A stretch of 64,000 nt of DNA from Stenotrophomonas maltophilia D457 (GTDB lineage: Bacteria > Pseudomonadota > Gammaproteobacteria > Xanthomonadales > Xanthomonadaceae): the NCBI RefSeq assembly GCF_000284595.1, contig NC_017671.1:1893001-1957000 (forward strand). Reading direction: 5' to 3'. Below are positions 1 through 9,693 of this stretch, one piece after another. Numbering within the stretch: the stretch's first letter is position 1; the number at the start of each line of letters is the position of its first letter. The notes below the pieces were generated by a model. That model worked only from the letters and a program-made list of their open reading frames with translations. It was not told where the DNA came from and searched no databases. A program made the translations under genes and the position numbers.

Positions 1-1181
1 CGCGCGCGATCCGCCAGCGCATGGGCGTGCTGGTGCGCGCGCTGGAAGACAGTGGCGTGACCGATGTGGTCAGCGTCGGCATCGGTGGTTCCGACCTTGG
101 CCCGCGCCTGGTCGCCGACGCGCTGCGTCCGGTCAGCGGTGCGCGCCTGCGCGTGCATTTCGTCTCGAACGTGGACGGCGCCGCCATGCAGCGCACGCTG
201 GCCACGCTGGATCCGGCCAAGACCGCCGGCATCCTCATCTCCAAGACCTTCGGTACGCAGGAAACGCTGCTCAACGGCCAGATCCTGCACGACTGGCTGG
301 GCGGCAGCGAGCGCCTGTATGCAGTCAGCGCCAATCCGGATCGCGCCGCCAAGGCCTTCGCGATCGCCGCCGATCGCGTACTGCCGATGTGGGACTGGGT
401 GGGTGGCCGCTATTCGCTGTGGTCGGCGGTCGGTTTCCCGATCGCGTTGGCGATCGGGTTCGAGCGCTTTGAGCAGCTGCTGGAAGGCGCCGCACAGATG
501 GATGCGCATGCGCTGGATGCACCGCTGGAGCGCAACCTGCCGGTGCTGCATGGCCTGACCGACATCTGGAACCGCAACCTGCTGGGCCATGCCACGCATG
601 CGGTGATGACCTACGACCAGCGTCTGGCGCTGCTGCCGGCCTACCTGCAGCAGCTGGTGATGGAAAGCCTGGGCAAGCGCGTGCAGCGTGATGGTGCGCC
701 GGTCACCACCGACACCGTGCCGGTGTGGTGGGGTGGGGCAGGCACCGATGTGCAGCACAGCTTCTTCCAGGCGCTGCACCAGGGCACCAGCGTCGTTCCG
801 GCCGACTTCATCGGCTGTGTGCACAACGATGATCCCTACACGACCAATCACCAGGCCCTGCTGGCCAACCTGTTGGCACAGACCGAGGCGCTGGCCAATG
901 GCCAGAGCAGCGATGATCCGCACCGCGATTACCCGGGCGGGCGGCCGAGCACGCTGATCCTGCTCGACGCGCTCACCCCGCAGGCACTGGGTGCGCTGAT
1001 CGCCATGTACGAACACGCCGTGTACGTGCAGTCGGTGATCTGGAACATCAACGCGTTCGACCAGTTCGGTGTCGAGCTCGGCAAGCAACTGGCCAGTGGC
1101 CTGCTGCCGGCGCTGCAGGGCGAGGATGTGGCGGTTGCCGACCCGATGACCCGCGAGATCCTGGCGCAGCTGAAGCGCTGA
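1..1181 (+). CDS. pgi: Glucose-6-phosphate isomerase, 5' end outside window
   Basis: Interconverts glucose 6-phosphate and fructose 6-phosphate in the cytoplasm, feeding both glycolysis/gluconeogenesis and the Entner-Doudoroff genes further along. The frame is open from base 3, so the start lies upstream; 392 residues are visible, roughly the C-terminal three quarters of the family. Both family signatures are present: [10 protein letters not shown] and [13 protein letters not shown] in the sugar isomerase domains, and [10 protein letters not shown] near the C-terminus. The stop at 1179-1181 is followed by a group of GTAG palindromes. Only the N-terminus is unseen; the identification is secure. 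Confidence 0.96.
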   Translation, partial: RAIRQRMGVLVRALEDSGVTDVVSVGIGGSDLGPRLVADALRPVSGARLRVHFVSNVDGAAMQRTLATLDPAKTAGILISKTFGTQETLLNGQILHDWLGGSERLYAVSANPDRAAKAFAIAADRVLPMWDWVGGRYSLWSAVGFPIALAIGFERFEQLLEGAAQMDAHALDAPLERNLPVLHGLTDIWNRNLLGHATHAVMTYDQRLALLPAYLQQLVMESLGKRVQRDGAPVTTDTVPVWWGGAGTDVQHSFFQALHQGTSVVPADFIGCVHNDDPYTTNHQALLANLLAQTEALANGQSSDDPHRDYPGGRPSTLILLDALTPQALGALIAMYEHAVYVQSVIWNINAFDQFGVELGKQLASGLLPALQGEDVAVADPMTREILAQLKR

Positions 1182-1188
1182 TGCTCTG

Positions 1189-1301
1189 GTAGTGCCGGCC
1201 GCTGTCCGGCAACCAGGTGATGCTTCAATCGTTCATGAGGTTGCCGGCCAGCGGCCGGCACTACCGCAGAAGATGGGTTGCCGGCCAGCGGCCGGCACTA
1301 C
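1189..1301. repeat. Three GTAG-type REP palindromes
   Basis: Three copies of a 25-bp imperfect palindrome occur at 1189-1213 (forward), 1240-1264 and 1277-1301 (both reverse). Each begins or ends with GTAG/CTAC and has a core resembling GCCGGCCGCTGGCCGGC. They match the GTAG (SMAG) family known from S. maltophilia. They sit between the convergent pgi and regA ends, where the RNA hairpins could act as transcript 3' ends. Confidence 0.9.
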
Positions 1302-1305
1302 CGCG

Positions 1306-1875
1306 TCACCGGCTCGGGTCGCGCTCCGGGCTTGGCCGCTTGGCCAGTTTGCGCTGCAGCGAGCGCCGGTGCATGCCGAGCAGGCGCGCGGCCGCTGACA
1401 CGTTGCCGCCGGTCTCGTGCATCGCCTGCTGGATGTGTTCCCACTGCAGGCGGCTGATCGGCGTCATCGCATCGGGCACTTCCATTTCGCCATCGTCGGC
1501 CGGGCCGTCGTCTTCCTCGCCGAGGGCGCGCAGGATCATCGGCACCGTGGCCGGCTTCGGCAGGTAATCATCCGCACCCAGCTTGATCGCCTCCACCGCG
1601 GTGGCGATGCTGGCGTAGCCGGTCACCAGCAGGATCCGCATGTCCGCGCGCAGCGCGCGCAGCGGCTGGATCAGTGCCAGGCCGGAATCGCTGCCCAGCT
1701 TCAGGTCGATCAGCGCGAAGGCCGGTGGATGCTGCCGGGCCAGCGCCAGCGCACTGGCGGCATCCTGTGCGGTCTGCGTTTCAAGCCCCTTGCGGGCCAG
1801 GCTGCGTTGCAGGGTACGCAGGTACAGCTCGTCGTCGTCGACCAGCAGGCCCAGGGTGGAATGGTGAAGGCTCAT
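1306..1875 (-). CDS. regA: RegA/PrrA/ActR-family response regulator
   Basis: DNA-binding response regulator, 189 aa. It has an N-terminal receiver domain (acidic cluster DDD at 13-15, phosphoacceptor Asp57 in LIDLKLGSDSG, KPA near 107) and a short C-terminal Fis-type helix-turn-helix with GMHRRSLQRKLAKR, the signature of the RegA/PrrA/ActR group. The start at 1875 is chosen because its ATG overlaps the kinase stop (ATGA, 1872-1875), giving MSLHHSTLG; a longer reading frame upstream lies inside the kinase gene. In alphaproteobacteria this pair controls energy and redox genes in response to respiratory state; the targets here are unknown. The symbol is by family. Confidence 0.88.
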   Translation of the reverse strand: MSLHHSTLGLLVDDDELYLRTLQRSLARKGLETQTAQDAASALALARQHPPAFALIDLKLGSDSGLALIQPLRALRADMRILLVTGYASIATAVEAIKLGADDYLPKPATVPMILRALGEEDDGPADDGEMEVPDAMTPISRLQWEHIQQAMHETGGNVSAAARLLGMHRRSLQRKLAKRPSPERDPSR

Positions 1876-3098
1876 GGGGTGTCCTCGCGTGGGGCCAGCG
1901 GCAGGCGGAAGCCGACGCGGCTGCCGGCCCCCTGGGCCGGGCGCATCCACATCTCGCCGTCGAGGCGTTCGATGGTGGCATGGGACAGGGCCAGGCCGAC
2001 GCCCATGCCCTCGCTCTTGCTGCTGCCGAACAGCTTGCCCGGCAGCACGGCGGCACGGGCGTCGAAGCCATGGCCGTAGTCGCGGACTTCGCCGATCAGG
2101 TCGTCGCCTTCGATGCGCAGGTCCAGGTCCACGCGTGGCCGGCCGGCTTTCTCGCCGGCATCGGCGGCGTTGTTGAGCAGGACCATCAGCAGATGGCCTA
2201 CGCCCGGGTCCAGCGGCAGCCGCAGCGGCGCATCATCGTTGCGGTGCAGGTCGATGGTCGGCCGCACCAGGCGCCATTGCTCAAGCACCTGCTGTGCGCT
2301 GGAATGGCTGCGGCCCGGTGCGTCGGCCGAGGCCGGAGCAGCCAGCGCCAGCACGCGCTCCCGGCACTGCACCAGCAGCTCGCGCAGGGTTTCCATGTCC
2401 TCGCGCACTTCCGGCTCTTCGCTGCGCTCGGCCACATCGTCGGCCAGCAGGGTCATGGTCGCCAGCGGCGTGTTCAGTTCATGCGCCACCGAGGCGGCAT
2501 GGGTGGCCAGCGCGACGATGCCCTCGTTGCGGGCGAAGCGCTCGCGCAGTGCCGACAGTTCCAGTTCGCGCTCCCGCAGGGCCAGCGCCAGCCGGGTGGA
2601 GAAGGCCAGTACCACCGCGGCGGAGATCAGGAAGTTGGCGACCACGCCCCAGCGATTCAGGTCCTGCGCGCGGAAATAACCGTCCGGCAATGGCTGGCCG
2701 AAGATGCCGCTGGCGGCGTAGCCGAGCAGGCAGGCCAGTGCGACCGCCAATGCCCAGCGCAGGGGCAGGGCGAACGCGGCCAGCGCGATCAGGATCAGGA
2801 ACAGCGAGCTGAACGGGTTGGCCATGCCGCCGCTCCAGCCGACCATCCAGGTCAGGACGATCACGTCCACCAGGATGTGGCCGAACGCGGTCAGCGGTGC
2901 GGTGTCAGCCGCGTCCGGACGCAACTGGGTATAGATGTTGAACAGGGCCAGCACCGCCACGCCGGCCCATAGCGGCAGCTGCGGCAACGGCAGGCCCAGC
3001 ACCCAGGTGGCAACCAGGATGGTGGCGGCCTGGCCGCCTACGGCAAGCCAGCGCAGGCTGCACAGGGTACGGAGAAACGGGGCGTCGGGACCGGTCAT
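1872..3098 (-). CDS. regB: RegB/PrrB/ActS-family redox sensor histidine kinase
   Basis: Membrane histidine kinase, 408 aa, with about six hydrophobic segments in residues 1-170. It carries the GGxxNPF heptapeptide (GGMANPF, 90-96) implicated in quinone sensing in RegB, the H-box VAHELNTPLATM with His206, a Cys at 245 in LVQCRERV that corresponds to the redox-active Cys of RegB, an N-box with NNAADAG near 309, and glycine-rich ATP-lid motifs near 336-370. It is translationally coupled to regA. The quinone motif and Cys together make the redox-sensing assignment stronger than a generic kinase call; the physiological signal is inferred from the family. Confidence 0.9.
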   Translation of the reverse strand: MTGPDAPFLRTLCSLRWLAVGGQAATILVATWVLGLPLPQLPLWAGVAVLALFNIYTQLRPDAADTAPLTAFGHILVDVIVLTWMVGWSGGMANPFSSLFLILIALAAFALPLRWALAVALACLLGYAASGIFGQPLPDGYFRAQDLNRWGVVANFLISAAVVLAFSTRLALALRERELELSALRERFARNEGIVALATHAASVAHELNTPLATMTLLADDVAERSEEPEVREDMETLRELLVQCRERVLALAAPASADAPGRSHSSAQQVLEQWRLVRPTIDLHRNDDAPLRLPLDPGVGHLLMVLLNNAADAGEKAGRPRVDLDLRIEGDDLIGEVRDYGHGFDARAAVLPGKLFGSSKSEGMGVGLALSHATIERLDGEMWMRPAQGAGSRVGFRLPLAPREDTP

Positions 3099-3212
3099 TC
3101 ACGCTCATCGTATGCGTTCACGGGCGGCTGTGCCTGCGACAATCGGCCGCAGCCGTGCCACCGGCTGAATGCGAGTCACCCGGAATGCGGGGGCGGGCGG
3201 TAGAATGCGCCC

Positions 3213-4478
3213 ATGCACGACGCCGTCACCCGCCCGACTCCTCCCTCCGATGCCACCTCCTGGCCCCGCCGCCAGACCCATGCCGTGCAGATCGGCGGGG
3301 TCACCGTAGGCGGAGGCAAGCCGGTCGTGGTGCAGTCGATGACCAACACCGACACGTCCGACGTGGCCTCCAGCGTGAAGCAGGTGGCCGAGCTGTGGCG
3401 GGCCGGTTCGGAAATGGTGCGTTTGACCGTCAATACCGTGGAAGCCGCTGCGGCGATCCCGCGCATCGTCGACAAGCTGGCGATGATGGGCATCGACGTG
3501 CCGCTGATCGGTGATTTCCACTACAACGGCCACCAGCTGCTGACCGCCGAGCCGGCATGTGCCGAAGCGCTGGCCAAGTACCGCATCAATCCGGGCAACG
3601 TCGGCTTCGGCAAGAAGAAGGATCTGCAGTTCGCTCAGTTGATCGAGTTCGCGATCCGCTACAACAAGCCGGTGCGCATCGGTGCCAACTGGGGCTCGCT
3701 GGACCAGGCCCTGGCGGCGAAGTTGATGGACGAGAACAACCTGCGCGAGCAGCCCTGGGATGCCGGTCGCGTGCTGCGCGAGGCGCTGATCCGTTCGGCG
3801 CTGGATTCGGCCGAGCAGGCGGTGGAGCTCGGCCTGCCGCGCGATCGCATCGTGCTGTCGGCCAAGGTCAGTGGCGTGCAGGAGCTGATCGCGGTGTACC
3901 GCGACCTGGCCCAGCGCTCCGATTTTGCCCTGCACCTGGGCCTGACCGAGGCCGGTATCGGCAGCAAGGGCATCGTCGCCTCGTCGGCGGCGTTGGGCGT
4001 GCTGCTGCAGGAAGGCATCGGTGACACCATCCGCATCTCGCTGACCCCGGAACCGGGCCAGTCGCGCACACAGGAAGTGATCGTCGCCCAGGAACTGCTG
4101 CAGACCACCGGCCAGCGTGCCTTCACGCCGCTGGTCACGGCTTGTCCGGGCTGCGGCCGCACCACCTCCGAGTTCTTCCAGGAACTGGCCAAGGTGGTGC
4201 AGAACCACGTGCGCGAGAAGATGCCGCTGTGGAAGATCCACCATCCGGGTGCGGAGAACATGACCCTGGCGGTGATGGGCTGCATCGTCAATGGGCCGGG
4301 TGAGTCGCGGCACGCCAACATCGGTATTTCCCTGCCGGGCACCGGTGAAACCCCGGCCGCGCCCGTGTTCGTCGATGGCGAGAAGAAGGTGACCCTGCGT
4401 GGCGAGAACATCGCCCAGGAGTTCGTCGCCCTGATCGACGATTACGTCGAACACAAATATGTCCGAAGCGCCGGATAA
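3213..4478 (+). CDS. ispG: 4-hydroxy-3-methylbut-2-enyl diphosphate synthase
   Basis: Iron-sulfur enzyme of the MEP isoprenoid pathway. It converts MEcPP to HMBPP using electrons from flavodoxin or ferredoxin. 421 aa, within the longer bacterial range. The N-terminal TIM-barrel region shows [20 protein letters not shown]. The three 4Fe-4S ligands are visible: Cys311 and Cys314 in ACPGCGRT and Cys357 in [10 protein letters not shown]. The start at 3213 gives MHDAVTRP followed by the conserved HAVQIGGV. The end overlaps the next gene by 20 bp, so the PAP2 phosphatase is probably co-transcribed and may act on isoprenyl diphosphates. Confidence 0.97.
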   Translation: MHDAVTRPTPPSDATSWPRRQTHAVQIGGVTVGGGKPVVVQSMTNTDTSDVASSVKQVAELWRAGSEMVRLTVNTVEAAAAIPRIVDKLAMMGIDVPLIGDFHYNGHQLLTAEPACAEALAKYRINPGNVGFGKKKDLQFAQLIEFAIRYNKPVRIGANWGSLDQALAAKLMDENNLREQPWDAGRVLREALIRSALDSAEQAVELGLPRDRIVLSAKVSGVQELIAVYRDLAQRSDFALHLGLTEAGIGSKGIVASSAALGVLLQEGIGDTIRISLTPEPGQSRTQEVIVAQELLQTTGQRAFTPLVTACPGCGRTTSEFFQELAKVVQNHVREKMPLWKIHHPGAENMTLAVMGCIVNGPGESRHANIGISLPGTGETPAAPVFVDGEKKVTLRGENIAQEFVALIDDYVEHKYVRSAG

Positions 4479-5208
4479 GCCTGCGATCCTCGCTGCGCCG
4501 GAGTCCGCCTCCGGTTTCCGCCACTGGATGGCCCGCAATGCCTGGCGCCTGGTGCTGCTGTTCGGTGGCGTGCTGCTGCCGTTGGCGGGTTTCGTCGCGC
4601 TGGCCGACGAAGTGCACGAGTTTGAATCGTTCCATTTCGATGCGCCGCTGCTGTGGCAGATGCATGGCCTGCACTCACCGCTGCTGGACCGCTTCTTCGT
4701 GCTCATTTCCAGGCTGGGCTACGAATGGTTCCTGATTCCCGCCGACGTGCTGATCATCGGCGTGCTGCTGGGCTACCGGCGTTGGCGTGAGGCCACCTTC
4801 GTGGCGGTCAGCTTCGTCGGCTCGGCGCTGCTGAACATGGGCAGCAAGCATTTCTTCCAGCGCCAGCGCCCCAGCCTGTGGGAATCGATCGCGCCGGAAT
4901 CGACGTTCAGCTTTCCCAGCGGCCACGCGATGGGCTCGATGACCCTGGCCGTGACCCTGGTGCTGCTGGCCTGGAACACCCGCTGGCGCTGGCCGGTGCT
5001 GCTGCTGGCGCCCGCGTTCAGCCTGCTGGTCAGCGTCTCCCGGGTCTATCTGGGCGTGCATTATCCCTCCGATATCCTGGCCGGATGGTGTGCCGCGCTG
5101 GTTTGGGTGGTAGGGTGCTATCTGGTCATGTTCAGTCGCCGGCATCCTTGGCGACGTCAGGATTCGCCGCCAGCGACGGCCAGCGAAGCATCATCACAGG
5201 GGGATTGA
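4459..5208 (+). CDS. PAP2-family membrane phosphatase
   Basis: Integral membrane phosphatase, 249 aa, of the PAP2/undecaprenyl-pyrophosphate phosphatase-like superfamily. All three active-site motifs can be read: KHFFQRQRP (KxxxxxxRP) near 130-138, FPSGHAMG near 152-159 and [12 protein letters not shown] near 194-205. Several hydrophobic helices surround them, with a predicted periplasmic catalytic face. It starts inside the 3' end of ispG, which suggests coupling. Possible substrates are undecaprenyl pyrophosphate or phosphatidic or phosphatidylglycerol phosphate; the sequence alone does not choose between them. Confidence 0.9.
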   Translation: MSEAPDKPAILAAPESASGFRHWMARNAWRLVLLFGGVLLPLAGFVALADEVHEFESFHFDAPLLWQMHGLHSPLLDRFFVLISRLGYEWFLIPADVLIIGVLLGYRRWREATFVAVSFVGSALLNMGSKHFFQRQRPSLWESIAPESTFSFPSGHAMGSMTLAVTLVLLAWNTRWRWPVLLLAPAFSLLVSVSRVYLGVHYPSDILAGWCAALVWVVGCYLVMFSRRHPWRRQDSPPATASEASSQGD

Positions 5209-5409
5209 CGTGGATGGCCCCTCCGGGGCGTCTACGTAATAGATCAGTTGTTTCGTTGCAGCAGGTTCTGCAAGACAGGGGGCAAGCACAACGCGCGGTA
5301 CTGTGATGCGCAAGGCAGAATGCCCGGGTCGCATCTCGAACGCGCTTGCAGGGGTATCGGCGCCCTGCCTAGCTTGACCTGCAATGGCCGCATTCGAAGA
5401 GGTACGTGA

Positions 5410-6057
5410 ATGACGATTCGAGTCTACCTGGTGGATGACCACGCACTGGTCCGCACCGGGATGAAGATGATCCTGTCGGGGGAGACCGACATCGAGGTGG
5501 TGGGCGAAGCCGAGACCGGCGAAGATGCGCTGCGCGACGTCCGCCAGCTGCTGCCGGACGTGGTGCTGTGCGACCTGCACCTGCCCGGCGCGAGTGGCAT
5601 GGAGGTGACCGAGCGCATCGTCCGCAGCCATCGCAACACCCGCGTGGTGATCGTGTCGGTGCTGGAAGACGGTCCGCTGCCGAAGCGCTTGCTGGAAGCC
5701 GGGGCTGCGGGCTACATCGGCAAGGGCTGCGATGCACAGGAGCTGCTGCGTGCGGTGCGCGATGTGGCCATGGGCCGTCGCTACCTGGGCACCAGCATCG
5801 CGCAGAACCTGGCCTTGTCGACCGTTGAAGGCAATGGCTCTCCATTCGACAGCCTGTCGCCGCGCGAGCTGGAAGTGGCGTTGCTGCTGACCCAGGGCCT
5901 GCGCCAGGAAGACATCGCGCGGCGCCTGAGCCTGAGTGCGAAGACGGTGAACACGCACAAGGCGCGGCTGTTCGAGAAGATGGGGATCCACGACAACATC
6001 GCGCTGGCGCGCATGGCCAGCCAGTACGGGCTGGTGGATCCGGCACGGCCGCTGTAA
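5410..6057 (+). CDS. uvrY: GacA/UvrY-type LuxR-family response regulator
   Basis: NarL/FixJ-class response regulator, 215 aa. It has a receiver domain with Asp9-Asp10, phosphoacceptor Asp55 in VVLCDLHLPG and the AAGYIGKG loop, then a C-terminal LuxR-type HTH (SPRELEVALLLTQGL ... KTVNTHKARLFEKM). The residue pattern around SPFDSLSPRELE and the C-terminal QYGLVDPA resemble E. coli UvrY / Pseudomonas GacA closely. These regulators work with a BarA/GacS hybrid kinase to control Rsm small RNAs; neither is seen in the window. A 200-bp upstream gap (5209-5409) probably carries its promoter. The symbol is by similarity read by eye. Confidence 0.82.
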   Translation: MTIRVYLVDDHALVRTGMKMILSGETDIEVVGEAETGEDALRDVRQLLPDVVLCDLHLPGASGMEVTERIVRSHRNTRVVIVSVLEDGPLPKRLLEAGAAGYIGKGCDAQELLRAVRDVAMGRRYLGTSIAQNLALSTVEGNGSPFDSLSPRELEVALLLTQGLRQEDIARRLSLSAKTVNTHKARLFEKMGIHDNIALARMASQYGLVDPARPL

Positions 6058-6133
6058 GGGATTCGGCCAACGGCTGAGCCCTCCGCAGGGCCACCGACAG
6101 GTTCCGTGCGCCGTCACTGCCGATAGAGGAAAT

Positions 6134-6203
6134 GTAGAGCCGAGCCTATGCTCGGCTGCTTTCCGGCCTGCGGGCGCGGAGCCGAGCATGGGCTCGGCTC
6201 TAC
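6134..6203. repeat. GTAG REP pair forming a hairpin
   Basis: A GTAGAGCCGAGC...GCTCGGC unit and its inverted partner ending CTAC form a 70-bp inverted repeat between the convergent uvrY and eda genes. It is another member of the GTAG family with a different stem (AGCCGAGC). It probably forms the 3' hairpin of both transcripts. Confidence 0.85.
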
Positions 6204-6216
6204 AGCTGTGTCGGGC

Positions 6217-6876
6217 TCAGTGGCCGCGTACGCGCTTGATGATCTTCGCGGCGTCGGCGGCGCTGGCGCGCACCTTGTCCCACTGACCGTCGGCGATCCA
6301 GCTGCCCGGCACCATCCACGAACCGCCGATGCAGACCACGTTCTTCTGCTCGAGGTACTCGGCGGCGGTGTTTTCGGTGATGCCGCCGGTCGGGCACAGC
6401 TTGAGGTCGGCAACCGGGCCGGCCAGACCCTTGATCATCGCCAGCCCCCCCACGGCGGTGGCAGGGAACAGCTTGCACACGCGGAAGCCGCGCGCATACA
6501 GCGACAGCAGTTCGGTCGGCGTGGCCGCACCCGGCACTACCGGCAGCGGTGCCGCCGCCAGCGCATCGGCCAGCGCCGGTGGCGTACCCGGGGTCACCAG
6601 GAAGTCCGCGCCCGCATCGATCGACTGCTGCATCTGCTCCACGGTCAGCACCGTGCCGGCGCCCACCACCACGTCCGGCAGCTCGCGCTTGAGCATCGCC
6701 AATGCTTCCATCGCCACTGGCGTACGCAGCGTCAACTCGATCGCCGGCAGGCCACCTTCCAGCAACGCCGCACTGACCGCACGCGCCTGGTCCAGCGTAT
6801 GAATCGTCACCACCGGCAGGATGCCCGCCGCACGCAACAGCTCCGCCGCCTTCACCTGATGTTGTTCGATACCCAT
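6217..6876 (-). CDS. eda: KDPG/KHG aldolase
   Basis: Class I aldolase, 219 aa, that splits 2-keto-3-deoxy-6-phosphogluconate into pyruvate and glyceraldehyde 3-phosphate, the last Entner-Doudoroff step. Visible family features are PVVTIHTLDQA, GLPAIELTLRTP (catalytic Glu region), VVGAGTVLTVEQ, FLVTPGTPP and the Schiff-base Lys region FRVCKLFPATAVGG, then PTGGITENTAAEYL. It is the last gene of the minus-strand zwf-glk-pgl-edd-eda operon, 116 bp after edd; that gap is the longest in the operon and could hold an extra promoter. Confidence 0.97.
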   Translation of the reverse strand: MGIEQHQVKAAELLRAAGILPVVTIHTLDQARAVSAALLEGGLPAIELTLRTPVAMEALAMLKRELPDVVVGAGTVLTVEQMQQSIDAGADFLVTPGTPPALADALAAAPLPVVPGAATPTELLSLYARGFRVCKLFPATAVGGLAMIKGLAGPVADLKLCPTGGITENTAAEYLEQKNVVCIGGSWMVPGSWIADGQWDKVRASAADAAKIIKRVRGH

Positions 6877-6992
6877 GCTTTTGCCCTTGCCTTTGCTCTT
6901 CTAGATTCAGTGGCCGCAGCGCAAATGACGCGCCGGGAATTGTCCAGGGCGCTCTACTGCCCAGGCCGGGAAGCCTGCCGCGGCTTTTCGCT

Positions 6993-8909
6993 TCAGGCGT
7001 CTTTTGCCTCATGCGGCGCCGCCGCCGCTGCGGCATCGTGCCCCAGCTCGTACTCCGCGTCGTATTCCCACGGCCCGCCATCGGCCGCCGCCGGCCCGCA
7101 CGAAATCGAAATCGCGCCCTGATCAGCCGGACCCACCACGCGTCGGTTGATCGCGAACAGGTTGCGGCCCAGGTCATGCGCGGCAGGCGCCGTGTTCGGG
7201 GCCAGCGGACGCGCGGCCCACTCGGCCGCGTCCACCAGCACTTCCAGCGTGCCGGCCTCACCATCGAGGCGGATCATGTCGCCCTCGCGGACCTTGGCCA
7301 GCGGACCACCGCGCGCCGCTTCCGGCGTCACATGGATCGCCGCCGGAATCTTGCCCGAGGCGCCGGACAGGCGGCCGTCGGTGACCAGTGCCACGCGCCG
7401 GCCCTGGTTCTGCAGCAGCCCCAGCAGCGGCGCGAGCGAATGCAGTTCCGGCATGCCGTTGGCACGCGGGCCCTGGTAACGCACCACCGCCACGAAGTGC
7501 TCGGGCAGCAGGCCGCCGGCATGCAGCTTGTTCAGCACCTGCGGCGCATCGACAACCACGGCCGGTGCTTCGATCGTGCGGTACTGCGGCTTCACCGCCG
7601 ACAGCTTGATCAGCGACTTGCCCAGGTTGCCGCGCAGCAGGCGCAGGCCGCCCTGGTGCTCGAACGGGTTGTCGACGCCACGCACCACTTCGTCATCGGC
7701 GCTGTGTTGCAGGCCCGGCAGGTAGACCAGCTGGCCGTCGCGCAGCTGCGGCTCGCGCGCGTAGTCGGCCATGCCGCCGCGCGCCACGCTGACCAGGTCA
7801 CCGTGCATCAGGCCCGCCCTGATCAGCTCGCCGAACACGAAGGCCGGTCCGCCCGCGGCCGCGAAGCGGTTCACGTCGGCCTCGCCGTTCGGATAGACGC
7901 GGGCCAGCAGCGGAATCAGCTGCGACAGTTCGTCGAAGTCGTCCCAGGTCAGCACGATGCCGGCGGCACGCGCCACTGCGATCCAGTGGATGGTGTGGTT
8001 GGTCGAACCGCCGGTGGCCATCAGCGCGATGACCGCGTTGATGATCGCGCGCTCATCGATGATCCGGCCCAGCGGGCGGAAGTCGTCGCCGAGCGCGGTG
8101 ATGTCCAGTGCACGTTCGGTGGCTTCGCGGGTGAGGGCGTCGCGCAGCGGCGTGCCCGGATTGACGAACGATGCGCCCGGCAGCTGCACGCCCATCGCTT
8201 CCAGCAGCACCTGGTTGGAATTGGCGGTGCCGTAGAAGGTGCAGGTGCCGGCGCCGTGGTACGAGGCGGACTCGGCTTCCAGCAGCTCTTCGCGGGTGGC
8301 TTCGCCGGCGGCATAGCGCTCGCGCACTTCCGCCTTCTGCTTGTTCGGGATGCCCGGGGTCATCGGGCCGGCCGGCACGAACACCGCCGGCAGGTGACCG
8401 AAGGCCAGCGCGCCGATCAGCAGGCCCGGCACGATCTTGTCGCACACGCCGAGGTAGACGGTGGTATCAAACATGTCATGGCTGAGGCCGATCGCAGTGG
8501 CCTGGGCGATCACATCGCGCGAGAACAGCGACAGTTCCATGCCGCCGCGGCCCTGGGTGACGCCGTCGCACATCGCCGGCACGCCGCCGGCCACCTGTGC
8601 GGTGGCACCCAGCCCGCGGGCGATCTCGCGGATCTGCTCGGGATAGGTCTCGAACGGCTGGTGCGCCGAGAGCATGTCGTTGTAGGCGGTGATGATGCCC
8701 AGGTTCGGCGTCACGCCGCCGCGCAGGCGGCTCTTGTCGGTACCGCCACAGGCGGCGAATCCATGGGCGAGGTTGCCGCAGCTCAGGCGGCTGCGGAACG
8801 GGCCTTCGCGCAGGGAGGCGTCGATCGCGGCCAGGTAGGCGGCACGCGAGGCGGCGCTGCGGCGGATGACACGCTCAGTGATGGCTTGCAGTTGCGGATG
8901 GAGGCTCAT
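6993..8909 (-). CDS. edd: 6-phosphogluconate dehydratase
   Basis: IlvD/Edd-family iron-sulfur dehydratase, 638 aa, which converts 6-phosphogluconate to KDPG. Characteristic segments are [75 protein letters not shown] and [16 protein letters not shown]. Cys in MCDG, VCDK and GTCTF are the usual cluster ligands. The length is that of Edd (about 600-640), longer than IlvD. It is preceded by pgl with a 58-bp gap. Confidence 0.97.
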   Translation of the reverse strand: MSLHPQLQAITERVIRRSAASRAAYLAAIDASLREGPFRSRLSCGNLAHGFAACGGTDKSRLRGGVTPNLGIITAYNDMLSAHQPFETYPEQIREIARGLGATAQVAGGVPAMCDGVTQGRGGMELSLFSRDVIAQATAIGLSHDMFDTTVYLGVCDKIVPGLLIGALAFGHLPAVFVPAGPMTPGIPNKQKAEVRERYAAGEATREELLEAESASYHGAGTCTFYGTANSNQVLLEAMGVQLPGASFVNPGTPLRDALTREATERALDITALGDDFRPLGRIIDERAIINAVIALMATGGSTNHTIHWIAVARAAGIVLTWDDFDELSQLIPLLARVYPNGEADVNRFAAAGGPAFVFGELIRAGLMHGDLVSVARGGMADYAREPQLRDGQLVYLPGLQHSADDEVVRGVDNPFEHQGGLRLLRGNLGKSLIKLSAVKPQYRTIEAPAVVVDAPQVLNKLHAGGLLPEHFVAVVRYQGPRANGMPELHSLAPLLGLLQNQGRRVALVTDGRLSGASGKIPAAIHVTPEAARGGPLAKVREGDMIRLDGEAGTLEVLVDAAEWAARPLAPNTAPAAHDLGRNLFAINRRVVGPADQGAISISCGPAAADGGPWEYDAEYELGHDAAAAAAPHEAKDA

Positions 8910-8967
8910 TGGCTACCGGCGTTCGAGGTGGCGAGAGGCAAGCGGCGGCAGGGCGCCGCCGCCGACA

Positions 8968-9693
8968 TCAATCAGCCCAGTGGACGCGCAGGCGCGCGCC
9001 TTCCAGGTTGATCGCGTTGAGGATCGGATACTGCTGGGCGTCGTTGCTGTCCAACGCTTGGCGCAGCACCTGCAGCTTCTGCTTGCCGCGCAGCAGCAGC
9101 AGGCGCTGTCGGCATTGGCGCAGCCCATGCGGGGTCAGCGTGATGCGCAGCGGCCACTGGTTCGCGCCCGGGCAGCCGGTGGCATCCAGCGCGGCATAGG
9201 GCAGGGTGCTTTCCAGTGCGCGGGCGAGGTCCTTCGAGCCCGGGAACAGCGAGGCGGTGTGGCCGTCGTTGCCCATGCCCAGTGCCACCAGGCTCGGCGG
9301 CTGGCTGTGCTGTGCCTGCAGGTTGGCGGTGTACACGCATTCGGGCAGGGGCTTGCCGATCCGCACCAGTGGATCGAAATGCGCACCCTCGGCGCGTTTC
9401 AGCAGGTGCTCGCGCACCAGCCAGGCATTGCTGTCGCGATCCTGCGGCGACAGCCAGCGCTCGTCGGCCAGGCTCACTTCCACCCGGTCCCAGTGCACGT
9501 CCAACTCGGCCAGCGCCTGGTAGACCGGCGCCGGTGTGGTGCCGCCAGACAGCAGGATGCGGGCGCGGCCCACTTCATTGATGTCGTGGTTGAGGGTGTG
9601 CGCCATCTCGGCGGCAACGGCTTCGATCCAGCCATCGGCATCGCCATGGTTGATGAACTCGATGCGGTCGTCGTGGAAGGTGGTGGGGCTCAT
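8968..9693 (-). CDS. pgl: 6-phosphogluconolactonase
   Basis: Hydrolyses 6-phosphogluconolactone made by Zwf. 241 aa, DevB/SOL type (not the YbhE beta-propeller type). Family motifs are ILLSGGTTPAPVYQAL, VSLADERWLSPQDRDSN and GMGNDGHTASLFPG, the last providing the active-site Asp/His region. The start overlaps the glk stop by 4 bp (9690-9693), which indicates translational coupling within the operon. Confidence 0.96.
   Translation of the reverse strand: MSPTTFHDDRIEFINHGDADGWIEAVAAEMAHTLNHDINEVGRARILLSGGTTPAPVYQALAELDVHWDRVEVSLADERWLSPQDRDSNAWLVREHLLKRAEGAHFDPLVRIGKPLPECVYTANLQAQHSQPPSLVALGMGNDGHTASLFPGSKDLARALESTLPYAALDATGCPGANQWPLRITLTPHGLRQCRQRLLLLRGKQKLQVLRQALDSNDAQQYPILNAINLEGARLRVHWAD

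Noticed and set aside
3105..4706. 533-aa ORF antisense to ispG
   Set aside because: Overlaps ispG entirely and shows no domain.
7011..9011. 666-aa ORF antisense to edd
   Set aside because: It is a high-GC shadow frame of edd with no recognisable motif; edd is fully supported.
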